A DNA stretch of 64,000 nt from Alphaproteobacteria bacterium (GTDB taxonomy: Bacteria; Pseudomonadota; Alphaproteobacteria; UBA7879), in assembly GCA_002869105.1 (NCBI GenBank), contig PKTP01000003.1:62001-126000 (forward strand), in the 5' to 3' direction. A model generated the notes under the pieces. It was given only the letters and a program-made list of their open reading frames with translations. It had not been told where the DNA came from and ran no database searches. The position numbers were made by a program, and so were the translations under genes. Position 1 is the stretch's first letter; the number at the start of each line of letters is the position of its first letter. Positions 1-8,333 of the stretch are shown piece after piece.

Positions 1-4
1 TCTT

Positions 5-42
5 TTAAAGACCTTGAGAAAAGTAGGCCTACGTGCTTTCTC
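5..42. repeat. Inverted repeat at the left edge
   Basis: The arms TTGAGAAA and TTTCTCAA enclose the palindrome GTAGGCCTAC. It lies downstream of the minus-strand gene ending at 115, so it could be a transcription terminator or a processing hairpin. No convincing T-run follows on the minus strand, so it is recorded only as an inverted repeat. Confidence 0.35.
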
Positions 43-114
43 AAAGATTCCTGGGGGGGCGTCTTATGCAACGCGACATGCCATGGGCCAAACAGGATAT
101 AGGGCGATAGAAAC

Positions 115-961
115 TTAAATAGGTAGAAGTCCGTGGTATCGAGAAAAAGAGAGGGCGCCTAGCGCTCCGAGGGCGGTCAAAGACTGTTTAAGATCCCCCC
201 AGCGATGGTGATGGCATAGCTGATAGGTCATCGCAGATCCATAGAGTGCTGTAGCTGCATATGGATTCCATGAAAAGGCTTTCTTCATAAACAGATCCGC
301 AAAGAAAAAACCTGTCATATACAAGCCCCCAGTAATTTCAAAATGATGTCTTGTCCATGCTCGTTGGGTTGTGAATTTTGCCTCGTGCCAACAGACTGTT
401 GGTGATAGTCCCGCGTCCTTTGACGTTTTTTCGATGAAATTTTTTTGCTCATCTGTTTGAGCTAAAAGCATGGATAAACTAATGAATTCAGAATTTTTTT
501 CAATAAGAAGTTTCTTTAAGTCAAAACGATAGGCATGGCTGATGGTGTGATCAGCTTCTGGCTCAAGCATAAGCACAGTTAGATGATCGGTGGTATTTTC
601 CCTTGCAAATACAGCTTTGGGTTTCTTGATCCAAGGACATGGCTTGAGATGAAGTAAGGCCGGTCATGGGCGTATTATCTACTACACCTGTCATTTTTTT
701 AGTGACAAGATTCATGGCCTCTTCCCAACGATTTTGGTTTAAGACGACGTGGGTAAGATCATTTGCTCTTTCGACACGGATGGCCCCAGAAGGCTCTTCC
801 GAGACTCTATATAGAAAAGATTCAGTGCCCAAAAGCTTGACAGTTTGAGTGTGGGTTATTGGGGGAGATTCTCCCGAATCAACATACCGTAACGGAAGAG
901 TGTGTGCGCCCATAAAAGGCAAAAAAACGATAATAAGTAATAGAATATTTTTTTTAAACAT
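115..961 (-). pseudogene. Unknown secreted protein, broken by a frameshift
   Basis: Two minus-strand reading frames make up this gene: 563-961 (132 codons) and 115-576 (153 codons from a GTG, or from an ATG two codons later). The first starts MFKKNILLLIIVFLPF, a clear signal peptide. Near position 660 the first frame can be continued in the second frame as LLHLKPCPWIKKPKAVFAR, which reads more like protein than the short tail of the first frame and runs straight into the second ORF. This suggests one gene of about 280 codons with a one-base frameshift. The C-terminal half has hydrophobic stretches (ITGGLYMTGFFFADLF and a second near the end). No family is recognised. Two translationally coupled genes, overlapping by 14 bases, is the alternative. 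Confidence 0.5.
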
Positions 962-1052
962 TTTTACTTCCCTGCATTTCGTTATACCTATTATACCAAT
1001 ATATGGATATATCTGTAAGTAATTAATTAAAATCGTTCAAAGTTGTAAAGAT

Positions 1053-1483
1053 TCAAAAAATAAAGTGAGGTAATCGGACGGGTTTTCCTAAGGTATTGAT
1101 ACAACAGACTTTTACTATTGCTTTAGCAAGCGTTTTTTCTTTCCTAAAGACCCCTTGCTCACATGTAAAGAAAGTATTTTTTTTATCTAAGAGTTGCGTT
1201 TTTACAACTATCACATCATCCATAACGGCGGGTTTGAGATATTTAATCGAAAAATCATGGACGACAAAAAGAATCCCTTTTTTATAAAGCTCTTTCTGGT
1301 TTAACTCAGAGCATCTAGCATTTCTGTACGGGCCCGCTCCAACCAACGCAAATACTCAGCATAGAAAACAACACCGCCCATGTCGGTATTTTCGTAATAG
1401 ACCCGAAAAGGAATTTCATGAATACCGTTGTTGAAGGTGCCGGAGGTGGGCTCTAGAAGATTAGGATTGACTTTCTGAGACAT
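1053..1483 (-). pseudogene. ybgC: YbgC-like acyl-CoA thioesterase, frameshifted
   Basis: This is a hot-dog-fold thioesterase of the YbgC/4-hydroxybenzoyl-CoA thioesterase family, usually encoded between ruvB and the tol-pal genes. The first part (60 codons from ATG 1483) carries the family motif [19 protein letters not shown], including the expected acidic active-site residue, and ends [12 protein letters not shown]-stop. The second part (frame of 1053-1346) continues [17 protein letters not shown] and the usual YLKPA...DD segment. The parts join with one base missing around 1300-1304, which is not a homopolymer. The start overlaps the ruvB end by 23 bases and has AAAGGA in front of it. The product as written is truncated to 60 residues. 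A sequencing error cannot be excluded, but the gene is probably inactive. Confidence 0.8.
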
Positions 1484-2465
1484 AGTTTTTTCCTTTAAGG
1501 GTCAGAATTCGGCCGCGTGGAGTCCGCTGAATGTATCCTTGTTGAATCAGGTATGGTTCTATCACATCTTCAATCATATCGCGCTGCTCCGAGAGAAGGG
1601 CGGCAAGGGTTTCAACGCCTACAGGCCCCCCTTGATAGTAAATTTCGATGGCGTGCAAATACTTTCGATCAGTCTCATCAAAGCCACAATCATCAATTTC
1701 TAGCTGCCTCAGTGCTTGATCTGCAAGAGTGTTATCAACATTATTCTTATTCAGAACAACGGCAATATCGCGCACACGGCGAAGAAGGCGCCCCGCAATA
1801 CGCGGTGTGCCCCGGCACCTTTTAGAGATTTCCTGAGCACCACTTTGATCGAGTGAAACATGCAGTTTTTTGGCATTACGCGTGATAATTTTCTCGATTT
1901 CTTGGGGTTCGTAAAACTGGAGGGTAAGCGGGATGCCAAACCGTTCCCGGAGAGGTTGGCTTAGAAGCCCTGATCGGGTGGTTGCGCCAATAAGCGTGAA
2001 AGGCGGCAGGGTGATCTGAATACTGCGCGCCCCTGGGCCTTCGCCAATCAGGATGTCAAGCTTGCCATCTTCCATGGCAGGGTACAAGATTTCCTCAACA
2101 GCTATTGGCAAGCGATGAATTTCATCAATAAATAAAATATCATGGGGTTGAAGGCCGGTTAACAATGCTGCTAAATCTCCTGATTTTGAAATGATGGGGC
2201 CGGATGTCATTTTAAAACCAACGCCAAGCTCGTTGGCGATAATCTGAGCCAACGTTGTTTTGCCAAGCCCAGGAGGGCCAGATAAAAGAACGTGATCAAG
2301 AGGGGTTTTGAGCTTTTGAGCTGCTTGGATGAAAGTGCTGAGATTTTGGGTTATCTTGTCTTGGCCAATGAAATCACTAAAAGATTTGGGCCGAAGCGCT
2401 GGGTTGTTTTCCTGAATTGTATCTTCTGACAGGAGATCTGGTTTGAGAAGGTCTGAATTCGACAT
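1461..2465 (-). CDS. ruvB: Holliday junction branch migration ATPase RuvB
   Basis: RuvB is the AAA+ motor that, with RuvA and RuvC, moves and resolves Holliday junctions in recombinational repair. The 334-residue length is normal. Walker A is GPPGLGKTT at residues 63-71 and Walker B is FIDEIHRL around 112-119. Sensor and arginine-finger regions follow ([18 protein letters not shown]). The C-terminal winged-helix DNA-binding domain ends RTPRGRILT. It lies 3 bases downstream of ruvA and overlaps ybgC, so it belongs to the yebC-ruvC-ruvA-ruvB-ybgC transcription unit. Confidence 0.97.
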   Translation of the reverse strand: MSNSDLLKPDLLSEDTIQENNPALRPKSFSDFIGQDKITQNLSTFIQAAQKLKTPLDHVLLSGPPGLGKTTLAQIIANELGVGFKMTSGPIISKSGDLAALLTGLQPHDILFIDEIHRLPIAVEEILYPAMEDGKLDILIGEGPGARSIQITLPPFTLIGATTRSGLLSQPLRERFGIPLTLQFYEPQEIEKIITRNAKKLHVSLDQSGAQEISKRCRGTPRIAGRLLRRVRDIAVVLNKNNVDNTLADQALRQLEIDDCGFDETDRKYLHAIEIYYQGGPVGVETLAALLSEQRDMIEDVIEPYLIQQGYIQRTPRGRILTLKGKNYVSESQS

Positions 2466-2468
2466 CGG

Positions 2469-3077
2469 TTATCCTAATTGACTCAGGTGTTTAAGAGCTA
2501 ATGTTATCACTTGGTCAATGGTAAGATCAGTGTTTTGATCCGCAATTTTTTTGAGGATTTGATTGACCTGATGGCTTTTATAACCCAGGGCGATCAGCGC
2601 GTGTTGAGCATCGACATAGGCGGCTGTTTTAGGATCCGTTGATCCTACCTCCGTGTAAATGGGGAGGGAAGATAATTTGCTCACTTTATCTTTGAGTTCC
2701 CGGGTGATCCGTTGAGCAAGCTTTGGACCAACCCCACTTGCTTGTGTAAGAGGGGTATGATCTTGGATCTGAATGGCTGAAAGAATGGCGGTCGTGCCAA
2801 GAGAGCTAATGAGAGCTAAGGCCATTTTACCCCCAACCCCTTGAACATTCAGGAGAAGTTCAAAAATGTTTTTATCAATTTCTTGGTCAAAGCCATATAA
2901 AACAATATAATCCTGTTTAAAAAGAGTCAGAATTTCTAGAGTGAGAGGTCCAGAAGCCACCATTGCTCGTTCAATGGTGGGGCGTGTGGCCCATACTAAA
3001 TATCCAACTCCTTGAACATTGATGATGAGATGATTTTCAGTGCCGCGAACAAATAGACCCGTTAATTGAGCAATCAT
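2469..3077 (-). CDS. ruvA: Holliday junction DNA helicase subunit RuvA
   Basis: RuvA binds four-way DNA junctions as a tetramer and loads RuvB. The 202-residue protein begins MIAQLTGLFVRGTENHLIINVQGVGY, the family's OB-fold start. It has the helix-hairpin-helix segments LLNVQGVGGKMALALIS and ASGVGPKLAQRITRELKDK, and ends in the small RuvB-binding domain (ALIALGYKSHQVNQI). It is adjacent to ruvC, whose stop codon overlaps or touches its start, and is followed 3 bases later by ruvB. Confidence 0.96.
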   Translation of the reverse strand: MIAQLTGLFVRGTENHLIINVQGVGYLVWATRPTIERAMVASGPLTLEILTLFKQDYIVLYGFDQEIDKNIFELLLNVQGVGGKMALALISSLGTTAILSAIQIQDHTPLTQASGVGPKLAQRITRELKDKVSKLSSLPIYTEVGSTDPKTAAYVDAQHALIALGYKSHQVNQILKKIADQNTDLTIDQVITLALKHLSQLG

Positions 3078-3577
3078 TATGAATTTAATATTTTATGAGA
3101 TGATATATGATGCTGGTGGGTAATAGCAACAGCAAGTGCATCGGCGCTATGTTCATTCAAGGATTGGCGCACGCCTAAAATGATTTGGACCATGTGATTA
3201 ATTTGATCCTTGGTTGCATGGCCAGCCCCGACAACGCTTTTTTTGATTTGATTGGGAGAATACTGCACGCACGCAATTTTATGGATGCCTGGACAGCTGA
3301 ATGCCACACCGCGGGCCATTCCAAGCTTTAGAGCAGAGGCGGGGTTTTTATTGACAAATGTATCTTCAATGGCAGCAGAGTCAGGCTGGTATTCAAATAA
3401 AACAGCCATCAATTCATTATGAATCTGAGCCAGACGATCCGATATCGGCGCTGAAGGTTTGGGTTTGATAACGCCAGCTGCCAGGAATTGGTTTGCTGAA
3501 GAAGTAGTTTCTATAACTCCCCATCCTGTGTGAACCAAGCCAGGGTCAATGCCAAGTATGCGCATGCCAATTTTCAC
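3077..3577 (-). CDS. ruvC: Crossover junction endodeoxyribonuclease RuvC
   Basis: RuvC is the resolvase that cuts Holliday junctions symmetrically. With the GTG start at 3577 the protein has 166 residues and the catalytic acids are D11 (ILGIDPG), E71 (AIEDTFV) and D146, with H143 just before (EHSADALAVA). The GTG overlaps the yebC stop as GTGA, a typical coupled start. An in-frame ATG four codons later (MRILGIDPG) would give the more usual N-terminus and is equally possible. It is the second gene of the yebC-ruvCAB operon. Confidence 0.95.
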   Translation of the reverse strand: MKIGMRILGIDPGLVHTGWGVIETTSSANQFLAAGVIKPKPSAPISDRLAQIHNELMAVLFEYQPDSAAIEDTFVNKNPASALKLGMARGVAFSCPGIHKIACVQYSPNQIKKSVVGAGHATKDQINHMVQIILGVRQSLNEHSADALAVAITHQHHISSHKILNS

Positions 3578-4320
3578 TCAGTATTGGTGGGGTCTGCTTC
3601 TGGCAAGCGGACGTTACAGAATACTTTTTGGACATCATCATTATCTTCAAGCAAAGAAATTAGATTTTGCAGCAACTCCAACTGGTCATTGTCCACCTCA
3701 ATATATATCTGTGGTTGCCAGATCAATTCTAATGAATGGGGTTCAACAGCGACTGCTTTCTGAAGGCTTTCGGCTGTTTTGTGGACCTCGGTTGGATCTG
3801 TGAAAACTTGGTGAAGATCGTCCTGTGTTGAAACATCAAGAGCGCCATTTTTAAGAGCTTCTTCAAAAAGGGTGTCAAATTCAAGGGTTTCTGCTTTAAA
3901 GGTGATCAGGCCGTGGTGGTTAAACTGAAAGCTAACGCTATTCGTTTCGCCTAAACTGCCGTCATTTTTATTAAAAATTGTCCGCAACTCTGAAGCAGTT
4001 CGATTCCGATTATCAGACAAGGCTTCAACAATAAGCGCGCTGCTAGCTGGGCCATATCCTTCGTAGCGAACCTCTTGATAGTTGGTGGTATCTTCACCAC
4101 TGGACCCTTTTTTAATGGCCCGTTCCATGGTGTCTTTTGGCATGTTGGCTGCTCGGGCTGTGGCAATGGCGGCTCTAAGGCGTGGGTTAGCGCTTGGATT
4201 TGGAGTTGATTTTGCTGCAACGGTCAGCTCACGAATGATCTTGGTGAAAACTTTGGCTCTTTTTTTGTCTTGAGTCCCTTTGCGGTGCATAATGTTTTTA
4301 AACTGCGAATGTCCAGCCAT
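3574..4320 (-). CDS. yebC: YebC/PmpR family protein (TACO1-like)
   Basis: This is a 248-residue member of the YebC/TACO1 family. Members are described as transcriptional regulators (PmpR) or as translation factors that help ribosomes through difficult stretches. The start MAGHSQFKNIMHRKG is the family signature, followed by the basic KRAKVFTKIIREL region and the central EVRYEGYGPASSALIVEALSDN segment. It is the first gene of the operon with ruvC, ruvA and ruvB, the common bacterial arrangement. A good promoter lies 28-56 bases upstream. Confidence 0.96.
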   Translation of the reverse strand: MAGHSQFKNIMHRKGTQDKKRAKVFTKIIRELTVAAKSTPNPSANPRLRAAIATARAANMPKDTMERAIKKGSSGEDTTNYQEVRYEGYGPASSALIVEALSDNRNRTASELRTIFNKNDGSLGETNSVSFQFNHHGLITFKAETLEFDTLFEEALKNGALDVSTQDDLHQVFTDPTEVHKTAESLQKAVAVEPHSLELIWQPQIYIEVDNDQLELLQNLISLLEDNDDVQKVFCNVRLPEADPTNTE

Positions 4321-4347
4321 TGTCCAATCAGGATTTGTTACGGTGTC

Positions 4348-4376
4348 AATTTATCCCTTAAAGGTGCCCCCGTCAA
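4348..4376 (-). promoter_or_regulatory. Probable sigma-70 promoter of yebC-ruvCAB
   Basis: On the minus strand TTGACG (4371-4376) and TAAATT (4348-4353) are separated by exactly 17 bases. The -10 box lies about 28 bases upstream of the yebC ATG at 4320. The match is by eye to the sigma-70 consensus. Confidence 0.55.
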
Positions 4377-4519
4377 ATAATTCGAGAGATGATATTTTGG
4401 GTTAGCCCACGACTAATAAAGATTTTATTATGCAGATAAATCCATAGATAGTGATGCGTTCTGTATCAGAGTTTAAGAGTTTGCTTTTCTATAGAGCCGG
4501 GCCAATCAAAGAAGCCACA

Positions 4520-5364
4520 TTATAATTGAGCCAAAGTATCCAGCGCGTAGGTGGAAATTTTTCGCTCATTAACTAAAGCCTTCTCCAGGTTTTGACCTGC
4601 ATAAGGACCAATTAAAGACTCTTTATCAACTGTCTGAAGTAAAGTAATGGCATGCCGTTCATAATCTTGAGCAACCTGATATAAAACAGCTGTCTCCATA
4701 TCAAAACTTTCTTTTATATCTTTGCGTCTTTTAAGATTAGATAATATTTTCTGAATGCGGGCCTGTCGTTCTGGAGAGTAGATTTTGGGATTGCGTAAGG
4801 CGTGGTAATTTTCCAAGTGGTGACATATTCTTTCTTCAACCTTCAGATTATGAAATTTCACATTTGTTTTAAACGCATTTAATAACTTCTTAGAAGCTGG
4901 GATTGCCTCAGCCCATTTTTCAGGCGCGACACCACTTGCATGGCTGTATCCCACCAAATTGTCACTTTCATTCACAAGCTTAACAACATCAAATTCATAT
5001 TGCTGAGGGGATTTTACGTCGTCTGAACCGAACCGTACAATGTATACCGCACCAGCTACATATAGTTCTGTAAACACCAGTCCTGAGCCGCTTCCAACTG
5101 GTGCATTCACAATAAACATAGGCCTGTTTTCATAGGTGCCAATATAAACATTAGTACCCCAGGAAGTTTTATGAAGGGTGGCGTTTTTTAATAAATCTTT
5201 AAGGCGATGAACACGTTCAACATTGGAGCACACAATGCCCCTGTCAGGAACATGAACTTTTATAAATAAATTATCCTTAAAATTAACTTTTATTTGCGGG
5301 TCAGATTTAATAAATGATGTTGTTAAAGAAAGGAGTAACAGAAAAAAAAATTATAATTATTCAT
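4520..5364 (-). pseudogene. Secreted nucleoside-phosphorylase-like protein, out of frame at a poly-T run
   Basis: The main frame (4520-5233, 237 codons from a GTG) resembles the phosphorylase superfamily that cleaves nucleosides. It has a glycine-rich phosphate-site segment (NAPVGSGSGLVFTEL), the AGAVYIVRFGSDD strand-turn, and SFDMETAVLYQVA, which matches the conserved DMEtaa ribose-binding motif. The frame is open further upstream and encodes a hydrophobic LLLLSLTTSF segment. An ATG at 5362-5364, overlapping the end of the luxR-type gene, would give MNNYNFFFLLLLSLTTSF, a signal peptide, if the T9 run at 5342-5350 had ten Ts. As written the start is one base out of frame. It may be a pseudogene, a phase-variable gene or an assembly error; translation from the internal GTG would give a protein without its export signal. 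It forms an operon with the regulator upstream. Confidence 0.55.
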
Positions 5365-6149
5365 TGATTGCCTCTATGTTTAATCTGTAAGCAAGTTCTG
5401 ATTTACAAGTAACGCCAAATTTTAAGTTTAATTGCGAAATGTAGGATTCAACTGTTCGGGGGCTAATGTTTAGCTCACTAGCAATTCGCTTATTAGAAAA
5501 TCCTCTCATAACAAAAAAATAGACATTGATTTTGCTTTTCTGTGAGCTCAATACTTAGAATTTGGCCGCAGTTGAGGTGCTTATAAGCATACCTGTTTTT
5601 AAGTTTTGGCAAAGATAAGTCAGTCTTTATAAATTTTTGATGATTGCAATCTTCTTCCATTTCGAGAACTATCTTGCCTATAAGTTGATTCGCTATATTC
5701 TTATATTTATTCAAGTTCCCTATATAATCATTTAAAATTTCTGAATTACTCGGCTCTGCACTAAAGCACCAAAAGTCGACAAAGTTTTTTGATCGTTTAA
5801 AATGAAGAAGAAAATGCCAAAGGTTATTCTCCACTAATAGATTTTGATGGGGGCCTTCAGGCTGATTCGTTAAAAACTTAAATTTTTCTTCGCCAAGCTC
5901 TAAATCATTTATTACTTCTTGATAAAGCTCTGTGTCATTGTAAAATTCATTTTCAAAATAGGTGCGTAGCCAGTTAGGCTGATCTGCGAGACGAAAAGAT
6001 TGTTTATCAAACATCCTAATGAATGCGAAATGATTAATGCCAAAACCTTTGAGAGGGCTTGTTAAATCCCTCATAAAGTCAGATTTTGCAGAGTTATAAA
6101 AATAAGGCTCTAGTTGCATTTTGTTTGCACAAACCTCCAAATACATCAT
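5357..6149 (-). pseudogene. LuxR-type transcriptional regulator, frameshifted in a T7 run
   Basis: The N-terminal frame (5493-6149, 218 codons) encodes a sensor-like region with the LuxR-type pattern GINHFAFIRMF...NWLRTYFENEFYNDTELYQEV. Its tail LTEKQNQCLFF is the first helix of a LuxR-type HTH. The rest of that HTH, VMRGFSNKRIASELNISPRT followed by VESYISQLNLKFG, is in another frame (5357-5551). The frames meet at T7 (5513-5519); six Ts would restore a protein of about 263 residues. LuxR-family proteins bind DNA through this HTH, so the truncated product would lack its recognition helix. The gene runs directly into the phosphorylase-like gene (its stop overlaps the ATG). Decay, phase variation and assembly error are all possible. 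Confidence 0.7.
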
Positions 6150-6399
6150 TTAAAAAAGCTTTGCTCTAATTGTATATCATAAATAAACTTTAGAGTATTA
6201 AAAACTAAGAATACCTTTATATATTATTAAAAAGTACTTAAAAAATTGTTATAAATTATATAATGAGAAGGTTATCAATCAAGCGTTTAAGAAGTATGGA
6301 TCTTTGATGAAAGGGCTTGAACAAGAGGTCTTTAAACTAGGTCCGCTATCTTAAAGTTATTTTAGACTATTTTTTTAACCTAAGAGCTGTGCTAAGTTA
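6150..6399. other. AT-rich intergenic region with a possible gene remnant
   Basis: This 250-base gap separates two divergent genes and presumably holds their promoters. A stop-free stretch on the plus strand (about 6236-6353) would read NQAFKKYGSLMKGLEQEV and end in a stop, but has no start codon in frame. It may be the tail of a lost gene. No other structure was seen. Confidence 0.3.
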
Positions 6400-6423
6400 A
6401 TGCTACTAGCAGGTATAGAAAAC

Positions 6424-7746
6424 ATGGCTTCCAGGCATTTAGCACCTTTTTTTGCGCTCCTCATTTCCATGAATTCATTATTTATGCCTAGTAAATCTTA
6501 TGCGATGAATGGCACCACAACAGCGGAAGCAAGTGCCGATGGATCAGAAAATTTTTTAACGGGTGAGTTTGGGGTTTATCTTGCAACGTTTGCAGCGTTA
6601 ATAACCGCGAAGATTGTTGATGAAGGGCGAAAAATCGTTAGTCAAAAAGACTTTGCTCGTAATTTAGGTATGAAGATTGTTGAATTTGGACGTGGAATAA
6701 AATTTGCTTGTCGCAGGGCTGCTCAAATCAAACAAATGCTTTCGGATCAAATGACGCAGGACATGCGTCGCATTCTAGAAACGGCAATGAACCAGGGGCT
6801 TAAAAGGCAGGCTTATGACGGAGATCAATCGAAAAAGTTTACCCCCGGTTATTTTGGGGCAGACAATGAGTTTTTTGCGTGGCAAAACGTCTTCCCTTCA
6901 ACGTTAGTAAAAGATGAAAAAGCCCCCGGCCTCCTTATTTATAGTCCAGCTGATCCCGGTGATTTTGTGGGAGAAGAGGAGCTTACGCCGGTTGACGATA
7001 GAGAGATAAATGCTCAACATCAGGGAATTATTAGGCAATTATTAAACCAAATTCTGCCTCCTGAGGATAAAAAAAGCCCTTTACTCAAGAGCTCACTTGA
7101 AATCCTTGGACGTGTTTTCACGTCTGGTGCCTTCAGGGTTGCTTCATATTATGGAGAGGATGAGAGAAAAACAAAAGGCCTTAAAAAAGTTCCTAACGGT
7201 GTTCAGGTTCTTCGTATTTTGAATCCTTCTGATCGCGAAGGCTATTATATTGATCTTCTAGGAACGCTTATTTATTTCCCAGATTTAGGTCAAAGAACAA
7301 TGGATAAGGTGGATATTTTGCAACCATTGTTATCTAAGCCAGCTAGTGTGACTGTGACAGAATGGAAAAAAACCTTACCCAGCAGAATTAAGTGGTTTTT
7401 GAAAGCAAAACGAAGTTATTTTTTGTCGGGGAGTCGTAAAATTGAACAAAGAAAATTTACGGGTCCAATTACTTATCGTTACTCAGAAAGGGAAAGTGAA
7501 ACCCTTGTTGATAAACCACAAGCTAGATCTCAAATCAACCTTGAGAATGAGATTCAGAAACTTGAGCAACAGCGCTGGGAACTCGAGATAACAAAGCGTG
7601 AAGAAATGGCAAGGATTCATGAGATGCATAGGATTAAGTTGGAAGCTTTGAAAAGAGAGCTTGATCAAAGACAGTCCCAGGACAGATCATTGGTACAGAA
7701 CAACTACTCCCGTTGGGCTGGAAAGGGCAAGGCCGATAAGTCCTGA
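6424..7746 (+). CDS. Secreted protein of unknown function with a C-terminal coiled coil
   Basis: I recognise no family. The ORF opens at ATG 6400, but the ATG at 6424 (MASRHLAPFFALLISMN) starts a normal signal peptide with likely cleavage after KSYA, and AGCAGG-like purines precede it. The mature part begins with a hydrophobic stretch (GVYLATFAALITAKIV), then a basic amphipathic region, a globular middle section, and near the C-terminus a charged helix (IQKLEQQRWELEITKREEM) likely to form a coiled coil. The following frame (7747-8332) may be its true C-terminus after a frameshift. It is the first gene of a putative operon ending in a secreted lipase, so an exported or host-directed role is plausible but unproven. 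Confidence 0.6.
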   Translation: MASRHLAPFFALLISMNSLFMPSKSYAMNGTTTAEASADGSENFLTGEFGVYLATFAALITAKIVDEGRKIVSQKDFARNLGMKIVEFGRGIKFACRRAAQIKQMLSDQMTQDMRRILETAMNQGLKRQAYDGDQSKKFTPGYFGADNEFFAWQNVFPSTLVKDEKAPGLLIYSPADPGDFVGEEELTPVDDREINAQHQGIIRQLLNQILPPEDKKSPLLKSSLEILGRVFTSGAFRVASYYGEDERKTKGLKKVPNGVQVLRILNPSDREGYYIDLLGTLIYFPDLGQRTMDKVDILQPLLSKPASVTVTEWKKTLPSRIKWFLKAKRSYFLSGSRKIEQRKFTGPITYRYSERESETLVDKPQARSQINLENEIQKLEQQRWELEITKREEMARIHEMHRIKLEALKRELDQRQSQDRSLVQNNYSRWAGKGKADKS

Positions 7747-8332
7747 GAGTATTTTGAATCCACGTGGAAGATTTCATGTCTCTCGCTCTTTTGAAAGACA
7801 TTCACATGAAAGACAAGGATGCTCGCTGGCCCGATCCATTTCACCACCAATAGTTGTCCGGACAATGACTGAGGATTCGTCCATGTTATCAAGAAGGAAC
7901 TCAAGATCTCTTTCAGATATGCGCTTGCAGACAGCTTATGGCTATTATCCAAGAATGGCTCGTCAAGAGACATCAGCAGCAATGCCTCAGATGTGCAAGC
8001 CTTCGCGTCGGCAAGCTGAGGCAATGCCTATGACAGCAGCAATGCAGCATGATTGGTCGCCATCTTCAGATCGCTTTTGCGAACAAATGTTGGATGAAGA
8101 AATTGCTTATGCAAGCCGTGAAGCGGTAGCTTGTCGGCAGAGCAGTCAACAGGCAGCTGAAATGGCTCGAGAATCACGGGGTGTGGCGGAAGAAAGACCT
8201 TGTTCTCCAGGCTATTCAGATATTGACTTTTCTGATGAGGAGCCTGAAGACTATCCTCTTGGAAATACAGGCAGTTCTAGATTGGCAGATGAAGAGCGGT
8301 TAACTTCTGTACTAGTTACTTGGGAGCTATAG
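7661..8332 (+). CDS. Low-complexity Ser/Arg/Met/Glu-rich protein or C-terminus of the preceding gene
   Basis: The frame opens at a TTG at 7661 inside the preceding gene; the first ATG is at 7865. The sequence is rich in S, R, M, E and C (RRNSRSLSDMRLQTAYGYY, SPGYSDIDFSDEEPEDYP), looks disordered and has no recognisable domain. The composition supports a translated frame from about 7700 onward. Two readings are possible: a separate gene beginning near 7865, or the C-terminal region of the preceding secreted protein after a one-base frameshift between about 7680 and 7746. I slightly prefer the second because no good ribosome binding site precedes the ATG. It ends one base before the lipase start. 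Confidence 0.45.
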   Translation: MIKDSPRTDHWYRTTTPVGLERARPISPESILNPRGRFHVSRSFERHSHERQGCSLARSISPPIVVRTMTEDSSMLSRRNSRSLSDMRLQTAYGYYPRMARQETSAAMPQMCKPSRRQAEAMPMTAAMQHDWSPSSDRFCEQMLDEEIAYASREAVACRQSSQQAAEMARESRGVAEERPCSPGYSDIDFSDEEPEDYPLGNTGSSRLADEERLTSVLVTWEL

Positions 8333-8333
8333 A

